Of a stretch of DNA of 64,000 nt, positions 51,919 to 58,945 are shown piece after piece (position 1 is the stretch's first letter; each line of letters opens with the position of its first letter). Origin of the DNA: an uncultured Nostocoides sp. (GTDB lineage Bacteria > Actinomycetota > Actinomycetes > Actinomycetales > Dermatophilaceae); contig CALMQX010000034.1 in the NCBI GenBank assembly GCA_937873315.1, positions 124,001 to 188,000 on the forward strand, written 5' to 3'. The notes under the pieces are model-generated. The model did no database searches and was not told the origin of the DNA. It was given only the letters and a program-made list of their open reading frames with translations. A program made the position numbers and the translations under genes.

Positions 51919-53193
51919 TTACCCGGCAAGTTGACTTAGGGCATGAATCACGACACCCGCGAGGGCGCCGACGATGGTGCCATTGATCCTGATGAATTGC
52001 AGGTCGCGGCCGACGTGCAGCTCGATTCGCTCCGCCGCTTCGCGGCCGTCCCAACGGTCCACGGTGACCGAGATGACCTCGGCCAGTTCATGGCCATAGG
52101 TGTTGACTGCGAATGCGACCGCCTCGCCCAGGCGCTCCTCGACCCGTACGCGCCAGGTCTCGTCCTCGCGCAGGTGCCGCCCCAGGTGCTGGAGCAGTTC
52201 ATCGCCCCGCGCGTAGAAGTAGGAGTCCGGATCGTCCATCGCACTGGTCAGGGCGGAGCGCACTGACCCCCATAAGCTCACCACCGTGGCAGCCACCTGC
52301 GGATGCGTGAGCAGTCGCTCCTTGAGCGCCTCGGCCCGGGCGATGACCTCATCGTCGGACTGCAGATCCTCAGCGAGCCGACGAAGCAGGTTATCGAGGG
52401 CGCCCCGGGCGGGATGGGCCTCGTTGTCACGGATGTCGGCTATCCAGTCCAGCACCTGCTGGTAGCTCCAGCCAATGACGCGGTCGTCCAGCCACGGTGG
52501 CGACCACCACGGGGCGCGCTCGCCGATCAATGCGGCAAAGGTCGTGGGATTCTCGCTCAGCCAGGCATGGAAGTGCTGCAGCGCGATGTCGACCAGGCCA
52601 TGGTGGGTGCGCTCCTCCACCACCCCGGACAGCAAACTGCCGGCGATTGGGCTGATCGGTTCGCGCGCGAGACGCGGCAGCAGAAACTGGGTGGTGATGG
52701 TGCGAACCTCGTCATCCGAGAGTCTCCCAAGCCCTGCCCGCAAGGCCCGGGCTGCCTCTTGAAGGACCCGCGTTCGATGCTCCGGCCGATTGAGCCAAGC
52801 CCCCAGCCGGTCAGCCACCCGAGCCGAGCGCAGTCTCTCCCGTGCGATGTCCTCGGTCAGGAAGTTGTCGGCCACGAAGTCCTGCAGGTTGCGGCCAATC
52901 TCGTTCTTGCGCTGCGGAATGATCGCCGTATGCGGGATCGGCAGACCCAGCGGATGCCGGAAGAGCGCGGTCACGGCGAACCAGTCAGCAAGCGCACCGA
53001 CCATGGCTGCCTCCGCGCCGGTATTGACATAACCCCAGCCGCCGGAGTGATCCAGACGCAGGGTCACGGCATAGATCGCTGCGGCCAGGATGAGCAGCGA
53101 CAACGCGACCAGGCGCATCCGCCGAAGTCCGCGGCGGCGTTGCTCATCGGCCGGGGTCGGCGCGAGGAAACTCACGGGTGACACTCTCCCCAT
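51919..53193 (-). CDS. DUF445 membrane-anchored protein
   Basis: A 424-residue protein with one N-terminal hydrophobic segment (about 26-44), then the DUF445 hallmark GAEAAMVGALADWFAVTALFRHPLGLPIPHTAIIPQRK. A long, mainly helical domain follows, and a hydrophobic helix ends it (INGTIVGALAGVVIHALSQLAG). The family is widespread but uncharacterised. Start choice between ATG 53193 and nearby GTG codons is uncertain because GGGGAG precedes the latter. Confidence 0.87.
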   Translation of the reverse strand: MGRVSPVSFLAPTPADEQRRRGLRRMRLVALSLLILAAAIYAVTLRLDHSGGWGYVNTGAEAAMVGALADWFAVTALFRHPLGLPIPHTAIIPQRKNEIGRNLQDFVADNFLTEDIARERLRSARVADRLGAWLNRPEHRTRVLQEAARALRAGLGRLSDDEVRTITTQFLLPRLAREPISPIAGSLLSGVVEERTHHGLVDIALQHFHAWLSENPTTFAALIGERAPWWSPPWLDDRVIGWSYQQVLDWIADIRDNEAHPARGALDNLLRRLAEDLQSDDEVIARAEALKERLLTHPQVAATVVSLWGSVRSALTSAMDDPDSYFYARGDELLQHLGRHLREDETWRVRVEERLGEAVAFAVNTYGHELAEVISVTVDRWDGREAAERIELHVGRDLQFIRINGTIVGALAGVVIHALSQLAG

Positions 53194-53272
53194 CGTGGGT
53201 GAACGGGCGCAGTTCGCAACGCCTGCAGCCACGAGGTTATGCCGCAAACTCCGCTCGGGCAGGATGGACCTC

Positions 53273-54478
53273 ATGTCTTATGACGTCGCGTCAGTGCGCA
53301 GCCACTTCCCCGCCCTGCGTGAGGGCGCCGCGCACTTCGATGGACCGGGCGGGACGCAGACCCCCGAGATGGTCGCGAATGCCGTGCGCGAGACCCTGCT
53401 CTCGGCGGTGGCCAATCGGGGGGTCGTGACACCAGCGGAGCGCCGAGCGGAGGAGATCGTCGCTGGTTGCCGGGCCGCCGTGGGTGACCTGCTGGGCTGC
53501 GAGCCAGGTGGGGTCATCTTCGGCCGCAGTGCCACCGCGCTCACCTACGACCTATCTCGGGCACTGGCGCGCACCTGGAGCCCAGGGGACGAGGTCATCG
53601 TGACCAGGCTCGATCACGACGCGAATGTCCGCCCCTGGGTGCAGGCTGCCGAGGCCGTGGGCGCCACCGTGCGCTGGGCGGACTTTGATCCAGCCACCGG
53701 TGAGCTGACCGTCGAGAACGTCGCCGCTGTGCTGACCCCGCGCACGCGCTTGCTGGCGGTCACCGCGGCCTCCAATCTGATCGGCACCCGTCCACCGGTG
53801 CGGCAGATCTCGGATGCCGTCCACGCGGTCGGCGCGGTGCTGTGGGTGGACGGGGTGCATGCGACCGCGCATGCTCCGGTGGACCTGAGCCGGCTCGGCG
53901 CCGATGTCTGGACCTGCTCGCCGTACAAGTTCCTGGGGCCGCACTGCGGGATCGCGGCCGCGGCACCGGAGTTCCTCGAGGGCCTGCAGATGGACAAGCT
54001 CGCGCCCTCCACCGACCAGGTGCCGGAGCGCTTCGAGTTGGGGACCCTGCCGTACGAACTCATGGCGGGCACAACCGCGGCGATCGACTTCATTGCGGCC
54101 CTCAGCGGATCGGACGATGTCACCCGGACACGGCGGGAGCGGCTGGTTGCCGCAATGGCGCTGGTGGAGGAGCACGAGGACCGCCTCTTGGCCCGGATGG
54201 AGGCGGGCATCCGTGCGTTGCCGGGGGTCCGGGTCTACAGCAATGCCGCGGCGCGAACCCCGACCGTGCTCTTCACGCTGGCGGGGCACGAGCCAGCGGA
54301 GGTCCGGGGCCGGCTGGCGGAGGCCGGAGTGAATGCGCCCGCGGGGCATTTCTACGCGATCGAATGCTCACGGCATCTGGGCCTGGGCGACGTGGGTGGC
54401 GTCCGGGTCGGGCTCGCGCCCTACACCGACGACAGCGATGTCGACCGGCTGCTCGCGGCGCTGAGCGAGATCGCTTGA
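53273..54478 (+). CDS. Cysteine desulfurase-like PLP enzyme
   Basis: The 401-residue class V aminotransferase-fold protein shows AHFDGPGGTQTP, IFGRSATALTYDLSRALA, RLDHDANVRPWVQAAEA, LWVDGVHATAHAPVDLSRLG and the PLP lysine in CSPYKFLGPHCG. It fits the cysteine-desulfurase-like family (SufS/CsdA relatives). The active-loop cysteine typical of SufS is not obvious, so true desulfurase activity is unproven. AGGA eight bases before ATG 53273 supports that start; 53264 is in frame too. No suf genes are nearby; a PHP phosphoesterase follows three bases later. Confidence 0.87.
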   Translation: MSYDVASVRSHFPALREGAAHFDGPGGTQTPEMVANAVRETLLSAVANRGVVTPAERRAEEIVAGCRAAVGDLLGCEPGGVIFGRSATALTYDLSRALARTWSPGDEVIVTRLDHDANVRPWVQAAEAVGATVRWADFDPATGELTVENVAAVLTPRTRLLAVTAASNLIGTRPPVRQISDAVHAVGAVLWVDGVHATAHAPVDLSRLGADVWTCSPYKFLGPHCGIAAAAPEFLEGLQMDKLAPSTDQVPERFELGTLPYELMAGTTAAIDFIAALSGSDDVTRTRRERLVAAMALVEEHEDRLLARMEAGIRALPGVRVYSNAAARTPTVLFTLAGHEPAEVRGRLAEAGVNAPAGHFYAIECSRHLGLGDVGGVRVGLAPYTDDSDVDRLLAALSEIA

Positions 54479-54481
54479 GCC

Positions 54482-55531
54482 ATGGAGTCCCTTGCACCGA
54501 TCACCGAGCCGGTCGACCCGGTCAGTGGCCTGCGCCGGATCGCTTTCCTCCTCGAGCGCTCGCGGGCGGGGAGCTATCGGGTGGAGGCCTTCCGCAAGGC
54601 GGCCGCGATTGTGCGGGGGCTTGATCCGCAGGAGGTACTCGACCGGGCCGAGGCTGGCACACTCCAGGAGATCCACGGACTGGGGTCGTCGACCGCAGGC
54701 GTCATCAGCGACTGCGCCCGAGGCGAGCTCCCGGCATACCTGGTCTCGCTCCAGGCCAAAGTGGGCGGGCCCCTAGCCGAGGGCGGCGAGGACCTGTATG
54801 CCGCGTTGGCCGGCGACTGCCACCTGCACTCGGACTGGTCGGACGGCGGCTCGCCGATTGACGAGATGGTGCTGACGGCGGCTGAGTTGGGGCAGAGGTG
54901 GATGGTGCTGACCGACCACTCACCCTCATTGCGCGTCGCGAACGGGCTCTCCGCGGAACGACTCTCGCGACAGATTGCGCTCGTCGAGGCCATGGATGCC
55001 TCCCTGGGCGGCTCGATTCGCGTGTTCACGGGGATCGAGGTGGACATCCGCGACGATGGTTCGCTTGACCAGACGGATGCACTGCTGGCACGCCTGGGCT
55101 TGGTCACTGCGTCTGTGCACAGCAAGTTGCGGATGGCCAGCGGACCGATGACCGCTCGGATGATCGCCGCCGTCGAGAATCCCCGAGTCAATGTTCTCGG
55201 CCACTGCACCGGACGGCTGGTGGAGGGCTCGCGAGGCACCCGGCCGGAGTCGGAGTTCGACGCGCGCGCGGTCTTTGAGGCGTGTGCCGCGACCGGGACC
55301 GCGGTGGAAATCAACTCCAGGCCGGAGCGCTGCGATCCGCCCGATCCACTGATCGACCTGGCCTTGGACCTCGGATGCCTCTTTGCCATTGACTCGGACG
55401 CGCATGCGCCGGGCCAGCTGGACATGAAGGCCTATGGCTGCGCGCGGGCGCAAGCCCACGGCATACCAGCCGACCGGATCGTCACCACCTGGACGGCCGA
55501 GCGGCTGATCGCCTGGACCCGCAGCAGCTGA
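54482..55531 (+). CDS. PHP-domain phosphoesterase with N-terminal HhH module
   Basis: The 349-residue protein has an N-terminal helix-hairpin-helix-like region (1-85; AFLLERSRAGSYRVEAFRKAA, HGLGSSTAGVISD) like that of family X DNA polymerases, then a PHP domain with metal ligands in GDCHLHSDWSDGG, LTDHSPSLRVANG, HSKLRM, LGHCTGR and DSDAHAPGQ. This matches PolX-type PHP hydrolases lacking the polymerase core. It likely hydrolyses a phosphoester, perhaps at DNA ends, using a trinuclear metal site. Confidence 0.87.
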   Translation: MESLAPITEPVDPVSGLRRIAFLLERSRAGSYRVEAFRKAAAIVRGLDPQEVLDRAEAGTLQEIHGLGSSTAGVISDCARGELPAYLVSLQAKVGGPLAEGGEDLYAALAGDCHLHSDWSDGGSPIDEMVLTAAELGQRWMVLTDHSPSLRVANGLSAERLSRQIALVEAMDASLGGSIRVFTGIEVDIRDDGSLDQTDALLARLGLVTASVHSKLRMASGPMTARMIAAVENPRVNVLGHCTGRLVEGSRGTRPESEFDARAVFEACAATGTAVEINSRPERCDPPDPLIDLALDLGCLFAIDSDAHAPGQLDMKAYGCARAQAHGIPADRIVTTWTAERLIAWTRSS

Positions 55532-55545
55532 ACCTCACCCGCCCC

Positions 55546-55620
55546 AACTTTCCCGCCGCCTGCCAGAACCTTGCGCTTCCGGCCCCTTGTAAGGGACCGC
55601 TACCTCAAGGTTCCGACCCC
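55546..55620. repeat. Palindromic intergenic element, copy C
   Basis: CAACTTTCCCGCCGCCTGCC aligns base by base with the left outer arm and internal loop of copy A. It is followed by GAACCTTGCGCTTCCGGCCC (identical to copy B), the loop-like CTTGTAAGG also seen in A, and a degenerate right arm ending CAAGGTTCCGACCCC. It follows the PHP gene and may end its transcript. Confidence 0.65.
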
Positions 55621-55740
55621 AAGCCGTATGCCGCCAAGCGGCCGTTTTGGTGGCGGCGCCGGGCGTCCCCTATAGTTGCCAAGTCCTCAACGGATCCGAG
55701 CGCTGCGCGCTGCGCGACGGCGAGGGTCCGGTTGGATCGG

Positions 55741-55813
55741 GTCCCCATCGTCTAGCGGCCCAGGACCCCGCCCTTTCACGGCGGTAGCACGGGTTCGAAT
55801 CCCGTTGGGGATA
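55741..55813 (+). tRNA. tRNA-Glu (TTC)
   Basis: A 73-base cloverleaf, very close to bacterial tRNA-Glu: GTCCCCA with TGGGGAT, anticodon stem CCGCC/GGCGG with loop CTTTCAC (anticodon TTC), T stem CGGG/CCCG around TTCGAAT. No CCA is encoded. Confidence 0.96.
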
Positions 55814-55837
55814 CGCAAGTCCGGTCTTGCTTCGCAA

Positions 55838-55911
55838 GGCCCCGTAGCGCAGTTGGTTAGCGCGCCGCCCTGTCACGGCGGAGGTCGCGGGTTCGAGTCC
55901 CGTCGGGGTCG
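55838..55911 (+). tRNA. tRNA-Asp (GTC)
   Basis: A 74-base cloverleaf: acceptor GGCCCCG with CGGGGTC (one G-T pair), anticodon stem CCGCC/GGCGG with loop CTGTCAC (anticodon GTC), T stem GCGGG/CCCGT around TTCGAGT. Its last 12 bases begin a 43-bp tandem repeat. It lies 24 bases after tRNA-Glu. Confidence 0.96.
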
Positions 55912-56050
55912 CTCACTTCGCTCGCGTTCCCTCCGTGCTCCACCGTCGGGGTCGCTCACTTCGCTCGCGTTCCCTCCGCGCTCCACCGTCGGGGTCGCTC
56001 ACTTCGCTCGCGTTCCCTCCGCGCTCCACCGTCGGGATCGCTCACTTCGT
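55900..56050. repeat. 43-bp tandem repeat grown from the tRNA-Asp 3' end
   Basis: Units at 55900-55942, 55943-55985 and 55986-56028, plus a 22-base fourth (56029-56050), each start with CCGTCGGGGTCG, the last 12 bases of tRNA-Asp (GGATCG in the fourth). The remaining 31 bases contain CTCACTTCGCTCGCG. Units 2 and 3 are identical; unit 1 has one change. It could record repeated recombination at the tRNA or be a replication-slippage array. Confidence 0.9.
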
Positions 56051-56060
56051 GCAACAAGCC

Positions 56061-56089
56061 AAGCCCTCGAACCTCTGGTTCGGGGGCTT
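56061..56089 (+). terminator. Hairpin terminator after tRNA-Asp repeats
   Basis: AAGCCCTCGAACC (56061-56073) pairs with GGTTCGGGGGCTT (56077-56089) around TCT, with one T-G pair. It would end the tRNA-Glu/tRNA-Asp transcript before SulP. Confidence 0.75.
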
Positions 56090-56155
56090 ACTCGTACTCC
56101 CGACGCAGCACGGGAGTACATTGCCGGGTGAACATTAGGCAAACGGGAGGTAACC

Positions 56156-58213
56156 ATGGCCGCAGATCCAGTGGACGAAGCCTCCACTGCGCCAGGCGAG
56201 GGGGCGAGCGTTCCGGCGACTGATGCGCCAGCCCCCTTGTCGCCCGCGGAGGACCTCCATCGGCGCCCGGCCATCGACTACCACCTCACGCCGGAGGGCG
56301 ACAGTTGGTTCAAGAAGGCGCTTGAGGCGGCCACGCCTGGCCTGACGTTCCTGCGCACCAAGTACCAACGCCGGTGGCTCAATCGAGACGTCATCGCTGG
56401 TGTGGCGGTCGCGGCATACCTCGTCCCCCAGGTCATGGCGTACTCAGCGATCGTCGGGGTGCCAGCCAGCACGGCCCTGTGGACCGCATTGATCTCGATG
56501 CTCGTCTACACCGTCGTCGGCGGCTCTCGCGTCCTCTCGGTCGGCCCAGAGTCGACCATTGCCCTGCTCGCGGGGGTCTCCGTAGCTCCACTGGCTCAAG
56601 GCGATCCCGCGCGAGTCATCACCCTGACCGCAGCCCTCTCCTTCATCGTGGCCGGCTGGTGTTACCTGGGCCGGGTCTTCCGCCTGGGCGTGGTCGCCGA
56701 CCTCCTGAGCCAGCCGCTCCTGGTCGGCTACCTCGCCGGTGCCGCGATCCTGATGGTCGTCGGCCAACTCGGCAAGCTCACCGGCACCAAGGTCGAAGGC
56801 GAGTCGATTATTCAGCAGGCCACGTCCTTCATTGACGTCGTCCTGTCCACTCACCTGACCACGCTCATCGTGGGCCTGTCCACCTTGGCGGTCATCCTGG
56901 GGCTGCACTGGATCCGGCCAAAATGGCCATCGGCCCTGATCGGTGTGGTCGGCTCCATCGTCGCGTATGTCGTGCTCGACCTGGGCGCCCAGGGCGTCAA
57001 GGTGGTCGGCGAGGTGGCCACCGGATTCCCAGTGCCGTCCGTCCCGGCGGTCTCCTGGGCAGACTTCAAGGTGTTGATGATCGCCGGCCTCGGCGTCGCT
57101 GTGATGGCGTATAGCGACAACATGCTGATCGCGCGCGGCTTCCCGGCTCCCTCGCTACCCGGAGAACGCCCCTCGGACAAGGAGGTTGACCCACAGGCCG
57201 AGCTGGTCGCCCTCGGCACGGTGCACCTGGCCGTGGGCGCGATCGGTGGCTTCCCGGTGTCCTCCTCCGGCTCCCGCACGGCGCTGGCCCTGGCCAGCCG
57301 AGCCCGCACCCAGGTGTACTCGCTGGCCGCCTGCCTCGTCGTCGTGATCGTGCTGCTGGTCGCCGGCAAGATCACCGCCCTGCTCCCTCAGGCGGCGCTG
57401 GGTGCGGTCGTGGTGTATGCCGCCACCAAGCTGGTCTCGGTCCGCGCCTTCCTCCGGCTCAAGAAGTTCCGGCGCCGCGAGCTCATGCTGGCCCTGATCA
57501 CCCTCTTCGGGACAGTCACCTACGGCATCCTCGCGGGCGTCGGTCTCGCCGTGGCGCTCTCCTTGCTGGAGATGGGCCAGCGTTTGGCCCGCCCGCACTC
57601 GGCCGTTCTCGGTCGCGTGCCCGGCATCGCGGGCATGCACGATGTCGCGGACTATCCCAACGCCGAGACCCTGCCCGGGCTCGTGATCTACCGCTATGAC
57701 GCACCACTCTTCTTCGCCAATATCGGTGACCTGCGACGCCACGTCCAGCGGATCATCGACGAGGAGCACACGGCATACCCGCAGGCCCGACTGCGCTGGT
57801 TCCTGCTCAACGTCGAGGCCGTCACCGAGGTCGACATCACCGCCAGCGATGGCCTGAAGGAAATGCAGGGCGACCTGGCTGCCCAAGGCATCGAGTTCGG
57901 CCTGGTACGCATCAAGCGTGACCTCTACGACCCGCTCAAGCGTTCGGGGATGGTCGAACTCATCGGCGAGGACATGCTCTTCCCGACCCTGCCGGTGGCC
58001 GAGCAGGCCTACCTTCGTTGGGCCGCGGAGCATCCGATGGAGCCGGTCAATCCCAACCCGGTCGACGAGGACGAGCAGGTGATCGACGCCCTGCACCAGG
58101 CCTGGACAGGAAGCTCGGATCTCGTGGCCTCCCCGGAAGCCGTGGAGGCGGCCGCGCATGGGGACGATCCGCGCCTGGCCGGCGCCCCGGAGCCCGCGAA
58201 GGATGGGGTATAG
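56156..58213 (+). CDS. SulP-family anion permease with STAS domain
   Basis: The 685-residue transporter has a long cytoplasmic head (1-75), then 10 or more membrane helices with VAYLVPQVMAYSAIVGVPASTALW-type SulP signature (RDVIAGVAVAAYLVPQVMAYS), SVGPESTIALLAGV and GFPVSSSGSRTALALA, and a C-terminal STAS domain (about 505-620; VIYRYDAPLFFANIGDLRRHV). SulP proteins move sulfate, bicarbonate or related anions with H+ or Na+. GGGAGGT precedes the ATG by four bases. It sits between tRNA-Asp and tRNA-Phe, which in many actinomycetes are neighbours. Confidence 0.93.
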   Translation: MAADPVDEASTAPGEGASVPATDAPAPLSPAEDLHRRPAIDYHLTPEGDSWFKKALEAATPGLTFLRTKYQRRWLNRDVIAGVAVAAYLVPQVMAYSAIVGVPASTALWTALISMLVYTVVGGSRVLSVGPESTIALLAGVSVAPLAQGDPARVITLTAALSFIVAGWCYLGRVFRLGVVADLLSQPLLVGYLAGAAILMVVGQLGKLTGTKVEGESIIQQATSFIDVVLSTHLTTLIVGLSTLAVILGLHWIRPKWPSALIGVVGSIVAYVVLDLGAQGVKVVGEVATGFPVPSVPAVSWADFKVLMIAGLGVAVMAYSDNMLIARGFPAPSLPGERPSDKEVDPQAELVALGTVHLAVGAIGGFPVSSSGSRTALALASRARTQVYSLAACLVVVIVLLVAGKITALLPQAALGAVVVYAATKLVSVRAFLRLKKFRRRELMLALITLFGTVTYGILAGVGLAVALSLLEMGQRLARPHSAVLGRVPGIAGMHDVADYPNAETLPGLVIYRYDAPLFFANIGDLRRHVQRIIDEEHTAYPQARLRWFLLNVEAVTEVDITASDGLKEMQGDLAAQGIEFGLVRIKRDLYDPLKRSGMVELIGEDMLFPTLPVAEQAYLRWAAEHPMEPVNPNPVDEDEQVIDALHQAWTGSSDLVASPEAVEAAAHGDDPRLAGAPEPAKDGV

Positions 58214-58247
58214 TCGCTGGGCGCGCTGCCCCCTGGGGGAGCGCACC

Positions 58248-58321
58248 GGCCAGGTAGCTCAGTTGGTACGAGCGTCCGACTGAAAATCGGAAGGTCGGCG
58301 GTTCGACCCCGCCCCTGGCCA
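58248..58321 (+). tRNA. tRNA-Phe (GAA)
   Basis: A 74-base cloverleaf: acceptor GGCCAGG with CCTGGCC, anticodon stem TCCGA/TCGGA with loop CTGAAAA (anticodon GAA), T stem GGCGG/CCGCC around TTCGACC. CCA is encoded at 58322-58324. Confidence 0.96.
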
Positions 58322-58326
58322 CCACC

Positions 58327-58362
58327 GAAGCCGCGGATCAGAGCACTGTGATCCGCGGTTTC
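58327..58362 (+). terminator. Terminator after tRNA-Phe
   Basis: GAAGCCGCGGATCA (58327-58340) pairs with TGATCCGCGGTTTC (58349-58362) around GAGCACTG, with one G-T pair, three bases after the encoded CCA. Confidence 0.8.
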
Positions 58363-58383
58363 GTGCATCATTACCGGGTGAGC

Positions 58384-58800
58384 ATGACCGAGGGCGCACC
58401 CATCGCCGAGGAGGCGGTGTTGCGTGAGCCCTGGTCCAACACCTTCGGCCGATATGCCGCGAACGTCGCCATTGCGTATGGGTTTTCAGCGATCATCAAG
58501 GTCCTCGCCGGCGACTTGCTGGCTCATCAGGCCTGGGATGCGCCGATAGGCTTTTCGCTGGTCATGGGGGCCTTTTTTGCGTCGAGGGCCGATGGCACCA
58601 AGAGCGGACAGTTCCGCCGTCGAGGAGTCGCCCCGATCGCCGTTGCCGGCATTGCGGTGTATTGGGGGTGGGTTTGGCTGAAGTACCGGAATGCGTGGCT
58701 GCAGCCCCCACCTTCGGCGCCGGTGACGATCGCGATAGCCATTGCCGCAGTCGCCTTTGGCTTGTGGGCGATGGATCGATTCGAGCGACGAATCCGCTGA
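58384..58800 (+). CDS. Small membrane protein, unknown function
   Basis: A 138-residue protein with three or four hydrophobic segments (about 24-42, 54-68, 80-98 and 112-128) and a basic end (DRFERRIR). No motif is recognised. ATG 58384 or GTG 58378 may start it; an upstream in-frame ATG at 58348 lies inside the tRNA-Phe terminator and is rejected. It is followed by the operator region of the beta-amylase gene. Confidence 0.65.
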   Translation: MTEGAPIAEEAVLREPWSNTFGRYAANVAIAYGFSAIIKVLAGDLLAHQAWDAPIGFSLVMGAFFASRADGTKSGQFRRRGVAPIAVAGIAVYWGWVWLKYRNAWLQPPPSAPVTIAIAIAAVAFGLWAMDRFERRIR

Positions 58801-58853
58801 CCGGGCCGGGGCGGCCCTCCGCAGTGTTGCCTCCGTCACGGCCACTAGCCAGT

Positions 58854-58891
58854 GCGGAAGCGCTTCCGCTACCCTCGTAAAACCGTTTACG
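58854..58891 (+). promoter_or_regulatory. Two LacI-type operators upstream of the beta-amylase gene
   Basis: A perfect 16-bp palindrome GCGGAAGCGCTTCCGC (58854-58869) and CGTAAA-N4-TTTACG (58876-58891) lie 6 bases apart, 55-92 bp before the amylase start. Both have the CG-centred or AAA/TTT form of LacI/CcpA-like operators. They suggest control by maltose or starch breakdown products or by carbon catabolite state. Confidence 0.75.
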
Positions 58892-58945
58892 CACTGTGGC
58901 CCGACGGTGAGGGACCGGGGGGTCACCCGTTATCTCGGAGATCCG

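Noticed and set aside
55900-56050. CRISPR array
   Set aside because: The 43-bp units are contiguous with no spacers, and no cas gene is present.
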